Notes under the pieces: generated by a model
Seen by the model: only the letters and a program-made list of their open reading frames with translations
What the model was told of the DNA's origin: nothing
Databases searched by the model: none
Part shown: one piece after another, positions 22,068-33,940 of the stretch
Numbering within the stretch: the stretch's first letter is position 1
How the letters are laid out: every line of letters begins with the position of its first letter
Translations under genes and position numbers: made by a program
DNA from: Melampsora larici-populina 98AG31
Taxonomy: Eukaryota; Basidiomycota; Pucciniomycetes; Pucciniales; Melampsoraceae
NCBI RefSeq assembly: GCF_000204055.1
Contig: NW_006768797.1
Coordinates: 129,202 to 193,201, forward strand
Direction of reading: 5' to 3'
Length of the DNA: 64,000 bases

Positions 22068-23390
22068 CTTGGAATGTTGAATTGAGGAATTGATGATGAT
22101 GATGAAGCTACTCGATCATTCACTTCTCTTGATTTACACTCAAAACCAGTCAGAAAGTCAACTTAAGCTATACAGCTTACTTATTATGTACATATCCACG
22201 TAGCTATGTATTTAGGCCTCAAGTACGTCTCTTCGACTGGTTGGGGTTTATGTACTTTACAATCCAACTTAGTTGTCGTCCATTGCTTTGATCAACGCTT
22301 CGATGATGTACGTAATGGATAAAGAATTTGAAGCAGCTTGGCGCCCCGTTTCACCCCTGTGGCTCCTATAGATTGATAGATAATCACATTTACTTTCATA
22401 CGGACGTAAACTGATGTTTAAAAGGTCTTACCAGTCGATCTATTTGTCGGCTTGGTGGGGCAATTTGCAGTAGTTTGCCAGATAGTTGATTGCAGAAGTG
22501 AAGATACAAAAGGATAACGTAGTCTGATTTAGACATTTGAATTCGATCGAGCCTTGGTTCAACAAATGATGAATATAAGTGAATATATCTCCTCAGCACC
22601 TCTGAGAATCTCTTATGATAATCGCCACAACTGTCAAAATTGCTCAACAAGCTTTGCTAACTTGACGTGAGTCCCTCAAACCGTGACGTTGGGTTGGTTG
22701 GGTTTGTGTTAAGCAAGCAAATTTTGCGCTTCTTTGGGTCCCAAGAAGCAATCATTATGTGTGATAAATGTTTCTTTGCGCATCAAAAACCCGGACTTGG
22801 ATGTAGTCTCCACACCTACCTGCATAGCTGTTCAATTGAGGGAACATGATGTAGCCAAACTCTCCACAAGATTGGATATCAAAAGCCTGTTTGAACCTGA
22901 GCGATGTGAACTTTTGAGCGTAAAGGGGTGTCTATCCCCTAGCTCAGTCTTTACTTCTGCTCTTCTTAGAATCGCAACGAGGAGATGAGAAGATGGAAAA
23001 CCCAAACTCAACGTTCGAAGCATTCATCGATCCATTTGTCAAGGTACATGACAACCCTTCCTTTTGGACCTGTGAGTGAGCGTGCAAACAGAGTTATGAA
23101 TTTAAGAAAAAAATTGAAGCAAACGGGTGATGAAGCAAAACACTGACCATTCAAACATTGAACATTTGGTATCTCTTGATCTGGACCTTTGCAATCATGA
23201 TCTTTTGAAGATCATAAAGCAAAGATATTTGATCAGTTTTTGAAATGTGGAGATTGGAGAAGACAAAGTTCCGATACATCAAATTGTGTGACGTACCATT
23301 ACAGATCTGATAAGATAGGAAAGGTATCATTCAAACATCACACATTGTCGAAATATCGTGCATTAAACCAGAAAAGCAGACATCAGAAAC
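22068..23390. other. intergenic, upstream region of cytochrome b5 and downstream of the secreted gene
   Basis: No supported gene. It contains the first copy of the repeat described at 22758-22986. Confidence 0.5.
22758..22986 (+). repeat. dispersed direct repeat, copy 1
   Basis: Matches 24834-25078 in the same orientation with moderate divergence. Shared words include GATTGGATATCAAAAGCCT, GAGCGTAAA and AGCTCAGTCTTTAC. The two copies flank the small secreted gene. Confidence 0.8.
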
Positions 23391-23985
23391 CTAAGTCTTC
23401 AAACAACGATTCCAAGAAAGTGGAAAGGTGGATGGGTAAAGTGTCAAAGAAATCCGATGAAAGCTTACATCGGGCAATCGGATCCTCATCTTCTGTGTTC
23501 GATTTCCATTGTGAATCCAAAAATCAGTCCTCGAATACGCATTACACTTTGTACTACCAGAGGTATCTCTAGCATGAGGCCAATGATAAACACTCTTGGG
23601 ATCCATAAAATCTTTACTTTTGTTCTTGGTCTCTGCTTCGACATGCACACGAGCGGTAGGAGAGACAAAGAATCGGAAATTACTCGCAGGCCCTGACATC
23701 TCACATCCTGCTTTTCTAGTCCATGTGATATTAGCGTGACCGGTGAAGAGACTGCTGTCTTTGGCGTCAGAATTCCCTTCATCTTTCCAACGCCAATACA
23801 CATGTGCACTCTGAGGTGGATGTTCCTCTGCGAAGGTTAACTAAGGATATAACAAAGGGGCATCCCTCTGAATTAGTATTGTCAAAAAAATTCAGAAGAA
23901 ATTTTATAATTCAAATTAAAAGCTGACCTACGCTTGGTAAAAAGATACAGAGACCCAGAACGAGAGTTGCGTGTAAGGAGAACAT
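23391..23985 (-). CDS. small secreted protein, candidate effector (167 aa)
   Basis: Two exons, 23985-23932 and 23840-23391, joined by a GTAGGT...TTAG intron with phase 0. The spliced product has a clear signal peptide: MFSLHATLVLGLCIFLPS from exon 1 runs straight into LTFA of exon 2, with cleavage likely before Glu-Glu-His. The mature part (about 145 aa) has three cysteines, several Trp/Tyr, a basic C-terminus and no family I know. Putting the signal peptide alone in a tiny first exon is common in fungal secreted proteins. The stop is TAG at 23391-23393. Function unknown; effector status is inferred from size, secretion signal and lack of homology. Confidence 0.7.
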
Positions 23986-24833
23986 TGTATGAAAAAGATC
24001 TGAAATGTTTGGGTGTGTTGAATAGGCGTTTGAAAGGCAAGGAGAAATAAAGATATCGAAAAGAAGAAGAAAAAGGTAGTCTATGCACAAGTAGAAATTG
24101 ACGAGATGGGATGTGGATGGGATGTGAAAATCAAAAGGTCAAGTTGACTTGATAACCTGCTTTTTTATTCATCGACTAGGTATACATGTAAGTGATTTAT
24201 TCCTTTGAATCACTACCAAGATCCTGCGAACTCGTCAAAAATGAAACCTTCAACATACATATTCGGCGGCGATTGGTGACCCATCCCGAGGGGATCAACA
24301 CTATTGCATCCGTCCCGCAGGCTAGGATACATCTTTGGCGCCATTCGATTCTTTCAACATTCATTAACAATAAGAGATGCAAAAGTGGATGCGTGTACAG
24401 AAGAAGATTCGACTCCTCATAGTTTGGGTTCAAATGAAAAAGTCAAGTGAGGGAGAAGGACCCTGGCACAGCCCCAGGTGAGTGGGTTTTCTAAAATCAC
24501 CGATTTTAGCCTTTTTCATAGCGGAAAAACATTTTGAAAGACCTTTCAGGTCGATGGGCTTTGGTAGTGCTTGCTCAGCTCTGCTTGCGTGGGTCCTGAG
24601 AGAGTTGGGAGATAGCGTCAAGAGTCGAAACTCGTTAAAGCGAGGGAGCAGTGCAATTTCAAGAAATTTCAATTCCATATCTACAAATCTTTTCTGTCTT
24701 CTGATCATCCAGTAGCATCCAGTTTATCATAATAACTTAGCGGATCCCGAAACCCAAACGCTATCGCAACGCAACTGCCATTGACAGCGCAGCGGTCTCG
24801 GTATTGCTGTGAGGTCCCAAAAATCGAATATTT

Positions 24834-25078
24834 TGTGTGAGAAATGTTCAATCGCGCATGAACCCCTGGACGCGGATGTAGTCTGTACGCTATGTAGCTA
24901 CCTGCATGCCTGTGCAATTCAGGGAGTGCTATGTAGGCAAAATCTTTACGAGATTGGATATCAAAAGCCTCTTTGAGCCTCAGTGATCAGACTTTTTGAG
25001 CGTAAAAGGGTAACGATACTCAAGCTCAGTCTTTACAAAGGATGTATAGATGCGCTACTTATTAGAGCTGCAAGGGAG
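24834..25078 (+). repeat. dispersed direct repeat, copy 2
   Basis: Partner of 22758-22986, about 2.1 kb downstream. It ends about 200 bp before the small gene at 25283. Confidence 0.8.
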
Positions 25079-25282
25079 TTTTCATCGATTTCGTAGTTGC
25101 TGATTCGTCCTCAAGTTGGAAAGGGGCCTTTCATTTTCTTATTTTTATAGATATCAAGGCGTGCTGCGATTGTCACCCCCTCTCCTCCATTTGCGTATCT
25201 CAAGTTCGTCCTTCAATTCATTACATCTTTCACAAGCACCAGATTTGCAGAAGATACCCAGTCTAATTCAATCACTTAACCA

Positions 25283-25695
25283 ATGTCTTATAAAATGGAA
25301 AGCTTCACTCTCGACGATCAACTCATGGCAGGACAATGTGAGTGTCTTGATATCCTTTGTCTTTTACAAGGAAGTAGCATTCTGAAATCAATATTGCGGT
25401 CACAGTTGCAACAACTCACCGAAAGTCGGTTTCAGAAAGCAAGTTGCTCGAAGCACCCGAAACGCCCATGTTTAGAGTCGAATCATCCATCAATGTCAAT
25501 TCGACTTTCACACCTCGGACTCCAACTAATAGACCCAATTCATATACTCTTGCTCAGCTTTTCACTCCTACTCAAAGACCAAAGAGCGAAAGAGAGTTAT
25601 ATGCGAACTTCTTTACTAGACTTGAATCTCATCAAGTTCAATTACTTCGAGACCGACGCAGATGGACATCTTTAACTCCTCAATCTCGTGTGTAG
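25283..25695 (+). CDS. unrecognised small protein (114 aa)
   Basis: Two exons, 25283-25337 and 25406-25695, joined by a GTGAGT...CACAG intron; phase closes (345 nt). The predicted protein is hydrophilic and rich in Thr, Pro and Arg, with no signal peptide or membrane segment, and ends in a basic segment (LLRDRRRWTSLTPQSRV). A second in-frame ATG four codons later could be the start. I know no family. The reading phase across the junction is the main support; no domain confirms it. Confidence 0.5.
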
Positions 25696-26456
25696 TAATG
25701 GATAGCGCGAATATGATGGTTAAATTTACTTTACTTTACTTTCATTTCATAACTTTTGGTTTAGTATGTTTCTTCGAGTCCCATGGGTTTTCGTATAGGG
25801 ATTAACCCGGATTTGGTCTTTCTCTTTTGCCTGCGATGGCCTGGTATTTTCATACCATCTTTCAACTTCATATGATACCTAAGATACGGTCCAGTATATC
25901 ATTATCTTATAGTTTTTGTAAAACTCCGTTCTCTTTTGAACTCACTTGTAGGCCTATCAGGTTGAACTTGTAGATATTTGTTTTCCCATCTGGATGGTAT
26001 TCGATCTCCTGTACTTTTGTTATGCGAATTTTGTCAGTCCCTCGTTTTGTTTTTGGACGGTTCATTTTCAGAGGCTACAAAGGATTCACGGAGTAAAAGT
26101 GTCCTTAACGTGGAGTGGAATCCGTAGCTGATATATAAAAAATCGCTGGAATCTCTCACTTTTTATGGAAGGGATGCTCTGACAATTTTGGCTCGTAAAT
26201 CCACATCGCACTTCACCTTGTGCTCCCTACTGAGCCCTATCATACCTCTTGCCTTCAATCGAGTTCGAAGAGTACAAAACCTCTTTAAAATTTTCTAGGG
26301 ACTGATCGAGATGAAATACAACAAGTTTTTGTTGTAGGTTTAGAGGTCTTTGGAGTTGACCTTCATCTGGTAAGTTCGGATGGATGGGTTCATCTTGACA
26401 ACTTCACAAATGTTATAGGCTGCCATAAACGGTGTCCTTGAACGGGAGCGTAAGCG
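25696..26456. other. intergenic, no gene seen
   Basis: AT-rich 3' flank of the small gene up to the inverted-repeat segment. Confidence 0.5.
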
Positions 26457-27154
26457 TATCAGTCTTCACGGGAGACAATAGACGACCGAGAGACAAACAA
26501 GAGACTAAGTACCGAGTAGACACTGAGAGACACCACTACCCGCAGACACAAGCACCAAAAGAGCTTGTACAGACATGCATCTCAAGAATGTAAGCTGCAT
26601 CCCAGGGATGCAAAGTCTGATAGCTACTATTTATGGATAATCAATGGAGGGGTTATGATAATGTTGAACTCTTTCTGCGAATTTACTGACATTTCATCCA
26701 CCATAACAATGTGGAAATTATGACGAGATCATTTCATACTTTTGGTTTTTTAATCGATCGATCTATTCAAAAAACTAAAATCGGGTTTGAAATGATTGAA
26801 ATACTCAAATCGAGTTCATTCTTTTATATTTCTTTTGAATCAAACGGTAATTTCCTTTTGACCTTTCATTCCGTTTGTTTTGCTCCAAACATGGCGATGG
26901 ACCATTCATAAAACCTGACGAAATCTTCAAATTGAAGATTTCACCATATCGCTGGGATAGATTTCAAGCGGTTGGCGATGTTTTTGAAAAGCATGATAGC
27001 AAAAGACAGAATAAAACGGTAGTGACGAGCATGGATGGGAGTCGATTGCGAGTCAGACAAACGCAGGGGTACTGCTTCAGGCAGATTGATCAAGACACGC
27101 TGTACAGAAAGCTGTACAGCTGTTGTCTCCCGTTGTCTCCCGTGAAGACTGATA
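26457..27154. mobile_element. segment bounded by a perfect 22-bp inverted repeat, possible MITE
   Basis: TATCAGTCTTCACGGGAGAC plus AA at 26457-26478 recurs exactly as reverse complement at 27133-27154, enclosing 698 bp. No target duplication is obvious at the outer edges, and no transposase lies inside. The hAT element begins 14 bp further right. It could be a MITE with a worn target site or a rearranged foldback. Confidence 0.5.
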
Positions 27155-27185
27155 AGGCTACTCTCCGCAACGCAGCCACAGATAC

Positions 27186-27455
27186 GGTACTGATGCCGTA
27201 CCTGTGATACCGGTATCGTATCTTACAAAAAGATACGAAGTGATCACAGTACCGAGTACCGTAACTCAGTTCAGATACAGTACCTAGTACCGTAGCTGAG
27301 GCTTGGGCACGCCTTATGCCTTAAAGTGCAGTACCGTCGCTGTTTAGCAGTGTAGGTACGGTACTGTACCGGTACCTGGTTGCCAAACAGCGGTACGGTA
27401 CGATGCCGTACCGGGCCAGGTACTACAAGGTACCGTCGCTAGTACCTAGTGAAAA
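27186..27455. repeat. left subterminal array of GTACCG palindromes
   Basis: Many overlapping copies of GGTACGGTAC, GTACCGTAC, AGTACCTAGTACC and CCGGTAC in both orientations. Arrays of short motifs next to the terminal repeats are where hAT transposases bind. Here the motif itself is self-complementary. Confidence 0.7.
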
Positions 27456-27684
27456 AGCGCACAAAAAATGACAATTGAAAGAAAGAAACATTGGAGAACC
27501 AGAAAACGTGTATACAAGGCAGTAAGTAAAAGAAATATAGTTGAAACTTTATTAAAAGAAGGTAGTCGAAGTAGAGAAGAAAAGATTATTCAAAGAAAGT
27601 GAGAGAAATGAAAACCTTAAAACCAAGCAGACATGAAAAACAGTACAAAGGTGAAGTAAATAACTAAAGAAACTAAATATGTGT

Positions 27685-30600
27685 TCAACCACGTTGCTTA
27701 CGAGCTTTCTGGTCATTGGCCGAACATCGAGTCATGGCGTCAGTGGCGAGTGCAAACTTGCCTTTCATCTGTACGCCTTCAACAGACCACATACGACCAG
27801 ATACCAAGCGTTCGATTGGTCGTGGCAAGAGGGAACTGCGGTCAGCGGAGCAAACATCCGCTGCCGACGAGAACGTCCTCTCGACTGGGCATGATGTCCC
27901 ACTTATTGCCAGATAATCGCGTGCCAGGCGGGAAAGAATGGGGTATTTCCCTTGGTTTACCTGTGTAAAAATTACCAAGTCAATATTGTGATGAAGATGT
28001 GAACAAGATAAGATCAGACTTACTTGCCACCAAGCCAAAGCCAGGTGAGGATTTTCCGCCACCTCGACCGAAGGCTCCTCAGCCATCTCCAAGTAAGATC
28101 GCAGTTCATTCGCCGTGTTACGACGATTGAGTTCTTTATGACGTCGAAACTCTTCATCTTCAGCTGCTAGAGTGTTGCCATGCCCTGTAGTTTCAGCTGT
28201 AAACGTAACATTCGCCACATCGGGGCCGCTGGACTCGATTTCACGTTTCTTATGTTCATATGCCGCTTCTATCAATAATTTTGCTGTTCTGGTCTCTGAT
28301 GAGTCAGCCCCAAAAGCAAATTCGAAGTAGTCCATTCGCAGGCTCGGATGTACGATGGTGGCAAGGATGAGTGTGTTAGATGCAAGTGCTTCTTTGAGAT
28401 ACGCTTCAACACGCACCAGCAGGGCGTGGTACATGGGGAACAGTGGCTCGGCGCGTGATTTTGTCGCGTCAATCTTGGCTTGGATTTTCTTCTTGAGTTT
28501 GACATACTCGCGGATTACTAGACAGGCCGTGGGTCCATCCTGTTCGAAGAACTTGGTAAGCCTTTCAAAGTCCTAAATAAACGCGACGATGAATCAACAG
28601 AATCAAAGAGTCAAGTGGTGTCAACATTCAAGTGGAATAGAGGTTACTCACCTCAAGGATCTCCATGAGTTCGCGTACTTGTCGCCATTCGTCCGGCGTA
28701 ATCATGACTTTATTAAATATACCTCTGGGACGGTGGACATCAGGCGGAAGAGGGGTTTCGCCTGGGCGCGCTTGGTTTGGATGACGTGGTGGTTCCATCT
28801 GATCCTCCTTGAGGATCTGGTCAATCACCTAAGGTCAAGATGGTAAGTATACAATAGAAAACACATAAGTTTAACAAAAAAAGTACCAACCTCACGTGCG
28901 TTGTACAGCCGCCTCCAACATTGTAACTTGATGTTCCACCGGATTCCATAACCGGGAATCGGACGTGGCAGCTTCTTTTTCGTCATGGCCAGAGAGACCG
29001 CATCAAACAGACCACACATAACGGCTGACCCTCCAATTTTTCGACCGATAACATCAAGCTATCATAGAAGCATTTAAAATGTTATCAAACAAGAAAATCG
29101 AAACAGATAACAGTTAGATTAAACTGACCTTGGTCATAAGGTTGTGGACGGCATTAGCTTCGTTTCGATCGGTAGCTGAAGTCCCAATGTCGTCAGATGA
29201 GACATCTGGAGCTGGATGAGGCCCGTCTTTGACATCGTACCAATCAGGGGTATCTTGGGCCTCAGAAGATTTGAGGTCAGTATCATCAATCTCTTCAGCC
29301 GCACCTACCTCTACATCATCACAACTGTCTTCGTCGTCATCCTCGATTTCTTCAGGTATTGATTGCAAGGTAGTCTTTGGAATCGGGAATTCACCCAAGA
29401 TGGAAGATTTGATGAGCGGTGGTGGGGGTGCTTGGATTCCAAGGGATTGCAGGCCAGCGTTTACCATGAGGGCTAACTTATGGCAAACACACCGAACTCG
29501 ATCTGTCTCGTGATCCCACATGAAATCTTCATTTCGATCTTGACTATATTTGGTGAGTCGGATTTGCATGGCTTCGGCCAATGTGTTGTTGTTGCTACCG
29601 GAGTCATGTGTCTGTGCCAACATGTGGCTACGACAAAAGAAAGAAATAAAGTCAGTTGTATATAGATGAATTCGATTATCAATATTATAAAAGGGATTGA
29701 AAACTTATCTTTTGATGGATTCCATGTTTTGTGAGGATGTTGATCAGGGGTTCCGCAAGCCAATCACCCTTGTGATGCCATGCGATAAGCTTGAGGCATA
29801 GATGCCGTGTTACATACTTCCAGTCCTCTGTAATACAAGTCACTGTTGCACCGATAAAACCATAGCGATTCCCTTTCGTGGTCCAGGCGTCGTGGATCAA
29901 TCCAAATTTGCTGGTGAGGGACTAAGGTAACATATAATGAATAAGTGATGATCAGCATATATAATCAAATAAAAGGATGTAATTGAACACTTACTCTGAG
30001 TTCGTCAAAAACTGATGCACGCATCTCCATATATGCCTGGTGAGCAAACTTCGCAACCCACGTTCGACCAAATAAGTGAGCGTTGGGGTTGGCATACCGG
30101 AAAGCAGCCCGTAAATATGCATCTTCAATTCGTCGCCATGGTTGCGCAGTCCTAATTACCCACATACCCAACATCTGGTTGAGTGTTTTGTTGTCGAACT
30201 TGGGAATTGAGTGAGCGTAAGCAGTGATTGCTGATTGTCCGGCTGGGGGCTTAGCATCCCTGGTTCGCTTTTCAAAGGTGGTCAGAGGAAGGATGCATCC
30301 TGCCTCAATGGCAGCATCTCGCTTGTCGCAACCGGGTCGTCCAGTTTTGGTGGGCTGCTTCGAACCGTCGCGATGCGCCCAGAGACTTGACGTCCCACCT
30401 ACACTACGGACATCTTTCCCGCAATACTTGCAAGGAAAAGTACCGCGCACGCCAGGTTTCTAAGAGCATAGAGAAATTGACATTAATAAGATTGAGAAAA
30501 AGATGGAAGAAGTGAAACAATAGAGTGAAAGAATGAATGGATAAGTAAAAACTCTTACGTCTTTGGGACCCTCAAATGGATCTTTGAAATAATCCTTCAC

Positions 30601-31047
30601 AGGGTCGTATCGATCATCCTCAGCGTCGTCTTCGTCTTGTTTACCGGAAACCTTACTGTTCTCGTCATCCGAATCTTGTGTGAGATTAATTTGTAGTTTA
30701 ACTTGTGTAGTTGATTGACTGGTTGATGATTCGATGTGGTCTGGTTTTTTTTTTGACACTTTGGAGCGTTTCTTCTTAGGCGGTTTCTTTTTCTTACGTG
30801 TGGTGACCGATTGATTGTCTTCAGAACTTTCTTCATCTTCGGTTGGCGAGCGGTGTCTGCGTTTGGTAGGATGAGGTTGAAATGAGGCGACTGAGGCAAC
30901 TGAATCAGACGCATCATCTTCATCACGATCACGGCGTTTGACTGATCGGCGAGAGTCAGCAGGGGTGGGGATCATCGAATGTGGTTTTCGGGCAGGTGAA
31001 GGACGACTGCTGCGTCGATTGGTGTGGACGACAGATGACGAAGACAT
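27685..31047 (-). CDS. hAT family transposase
   Basis: Moves the surrounding element by cut and paste. Exons on the minus strand: 31047-30559, 30459-29995, 29921-29709, 29611-29129, 29058-28891, 28828-28652, 28572-28024, 27960-27685 (2,820 nt, 939 aa, every junction phase 0). The order is: a Ser/Arg/Lys-rich disordered start (about residues 1-160); a BED-like zinc finger with FPCKYCGK and SLWAHR (about 170-190); the RNase-H-like core containing GLIHDAWT and HDSGSNNNT; an acidic stretch; and the C-terminal dimerisation region with SGTSCPVERTFS near residue 870. The last intron (28023-27961) has no in-frame stop and could be retained. The third intron has AT where the donor GT should be, so this copy may be mis-spliced. 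Homology is clear; activity is uncertain. Confidence 0.88.
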
Positions 31048-31474
31048 CTTTGAGGATTTGGAGGAAATGATTTGGAAGAGAAGTGAAAATTGGTAGAGAA
31101 ATAAAAGTAGGAATCTGTAATGGGAGGGATAGGATTTGGTTTCGAAATGACGGATAGTGAAAAAAAGATGAATTATTATTCTTTAAATCAAAAGCAAGGG
31201 AATGAGTTAAACGACGTACGGCTTCGAAAGCTTTTCCACCCACTCAGCCGTGCAACGAGGGGCCATGGTGGAGGTTGTCTGATCTATATCACAATATCCC
31301 ATGAATCAGTGCGAATATTGACCCAAAGAGGATGAAAGAGACATGAAAACTTACTATTATGACTAGATTGGGAGTGTACCATTGCTAGTTCGATGGCATT
31401 GGTGTTGGAATATGATCGGATGGGGGTCAAGGGTTACCGAGGGTCAAGGGTAGTCCCCTGGATCCCCTGGACTG

Positions 31475-31699
31475 TACAAAATCAAGTACGGTACGGTACC
31501 GTAGCTGAAATTCCGGGTACTGTCCCAGCTCAGTACCTAGTACCGCACCCGCCCTGCCGGTACCATACCTAGTACCGTACCTAAATCAAAAAAATGGATT
31601 CTGGCCCCTCCAGTACCGTAGTCATCACGTAGTTACGGTACGGCCAGTACGGTACCACACTTACCAGATACGGTATGGTACAATACCGGTACAAGTGTG
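31475..31699. repeat. right subterminal array of GTACCG palindromes
   Basis: Mirror of the left array: repeated GTACGGTACCGTA-like and GGTACCATACC-like words up to the right terminal repeat. Confidence 0.7.
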
Positions 31700-31724
31700 G
31701 TATCTGTGGCTGCGTTGCTCTCCG

Positions 31725-33940
31725 GCTTGAACGGCCTGTCACATCGAATTTGATAGGATCTGATGTCTTGAAAACCACGTCATTTTATCCCTTTCAAAAC
31801 CTGAGTCTATGTGAGAGGTAGTCAGCTAACCTACTACACAATTTTCTTGGTTGTATGATGGTTTGTGACGTGATACACTACATTTTGGAAAAGTGCCTAT
31901 CAAGCATACAATTAGCAAATACTTCGTGCAAACTTAAAATGGAAGAATGGTGATTATTGTTTCTTCAGCAAGATCTTTGGGAGACTTAAAGCTGAAGAGC
32001 TTTCAAAAAAAATGTTTGATCGTACATACATAAAGGTACGGCGGTATTTTACACGATACAGGTAGATGTCGGGTAATGGGTGATCAAGAAAGTTACCCGG
32101 GGCCGGGTCACGTTTCTCTCAACACACACATGAAAAATATTGCAGAATTTTTTTTTGCAACATTTTCCTCCCCCTCCATCTGTGTTAAACTCATGCTTAG
32201 ATTATCCCGCGCCCGGATCTGGATTCTCACATCCCTCACTCATCTCTTGAGATCACAATCTCATCTCTTGAGATTGGACTCTTTTTGCTCCCACCCTCCA
32301 CCCAGAAAAAGGAATGTGTTTAGTGTATTGAAACTTGATGCTTACGGCAATGTACACAAATTAAAGAGGTTCCACCCCTTGGACAGTAAGTTTATGTAAT
32401 GTGGTTTTCTAATGTAGCTCAGAATACTGTAGGTGTGAGAGTTGCCAGGCCCAGCCGTTCAGCACTATCCCATCTACTTTTCAGGTGGTCCTACCTCCCT
32501 TGCCCCCCTGCTGGGGCAGAGCCCCCCCCAAGAAACCTACAGTGTTGTCAAATACATATTCTATAGGTTTGCCCAGGAGAAAACACACGGAATGTATTCT
32601 GCTACAACATTAGTTAAGAATGAATGTGTAATGATAATAAGAGAAACAAAAAGAAACAAGTATCCTTGTTCCTTCCCCTCAATAAGATAACATGAGTAAT
32701 GAGTGGAAGAAGGAAATTCACTGCATCCAATAGTCCAGTGATTGCGGATTGAAACAACTGCCCAACCTGCTTCAAGTATCTGTGCTTCTGTTCTGTATAT
32801 ACCTGTCTTTCTCCGGAGGTCCAGGCAGATAAAAAGGTCAGAAACCTTGAGTCTTGCTGTGATCACCTCAGCCTGCAGGTCAAGGGCTTCAATTCATCAT
32901 CAAGTCCTACTTCATGCTCAATTGACATCAAACACCAGTGTTTTTGAGAAAGAGACAACCAAAACTTGATTGCATCAAGAGAAAAGGAGAGTTCCATTTG
33001 GCCTCTATATTCACATATTCAATAGTGTACCCAATTTGTTTTGAAACAAAATCCAGCTGCTCTAGTGCTGACTGTTTATGTTCTGGTCATTTTGACATTT
33101 CAACATAAGAATTGTAAATGAAAGTCAGGAAATACACAAATTGGTATCAAGGTGCCAAAACTTAGCCGCGGCATCTGACGACTTTGCTTTTGTGATTGTC
33201 CAAGCAATTTGTTAAGTTAGCCACTGTTTAAAAGTGTGATTGGCTGTGGTAAGTTGGGCTAGCCACACATCTTGTCAGTCTTTTTGTGATCCTATCTATT
33301 CTTTAAGTCCATGTGACTTTTATGGATATGAGGGGTGATGAGCCTGGGTATAACAAAATTCTAGTCCAAGAAGACCTCATGGGTCAGCTTTCATAGTACC
33401 AGTATCATGATACAGTCATTGTGTACACACAGCAAATGTACAAGCCACTTCAAGAAAACCAAATTCATGAGCAAACCCACAATTTGTCTCAAGTGACAAA
33501 GAGATTTCAGTTGAAATAACTTCTCTGCCATCTTTGTAGCTTCCCACCATGTGCTGGTCATCTCATGTACTTGAGGTGATATGAGCGGGAAGCTTTCAAA
33601 AGCATTAGACTATGATTGTTACTTATTGGTGCTGCTAATCATTAAGCCAGAGCTGATTGAAATTATTCAAAATGTGACCCATTGTTAGAACAAATGAAGA
33701 AAATGTTCAGTAATCCTCTTTGTCATTTACAAACACATTTACGAATACTATACACTCATATCCTCAGTGGATTCCTTTGTCTAGTTGTTCACATCTATCC
33801 AAGTTTATTTTGTTGTTCAACTCATAACACCACCATTCACTTAGTCCTGCCATATCTTATCACAACATCAACAACACTTCCTATACCTCACCCATTCTTG
33901 AATCTGTCTTTCTATCATCAATTTCATCACAGTTGATAAG
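31725..33940. other. intergenic, no gene seen
   Basis: 2.2 kb without a supported gene. The frames on both strands (such as 32076-32399 plus and 32561-32866 minus) overlap and lack domains. Confidence 0.45.

Larger units (their letters stand above)
27168..31717 (-). mobile_element. hAT DNA transposon, full length (4.55 kb)
   Basis: The terminal inverted repeat CAACGCAGCCACAGATAC is exact at both ends (27168-27185 and, reversed, 31700-31717). Outside it the 7-mer CTCTCCG is duplicated (27161-27167 and 31718-31724). hAT elements make 8-bp duplications, so one base has changed or the ends differ by one. A single transposase gene on the minus strand fills the centre. Both subterminal regions are packed with GTACCG-type palindromic words. 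Confidence 0.9.

Noticed and set aside
29229..29513. Plus-strand Ser-rich frame
   Set aside because: It is the antisense shadow of the acidic stretch in exon 4 of the hAT transposase.
27186..31699. GTACCG-rich tracts as a CRISPR array or satellite
   Set aside because: There are no regular spacers. The words are short, overlapping and palindromic, and they sit only at the two ends of the hAT element.
32427..32545. Small MITE bounded by ACTGTAGGT and ACCTACAGT
   Set aside because: The inverted match is only 9 bp with no clear target duplication; chance cannot be excluded.
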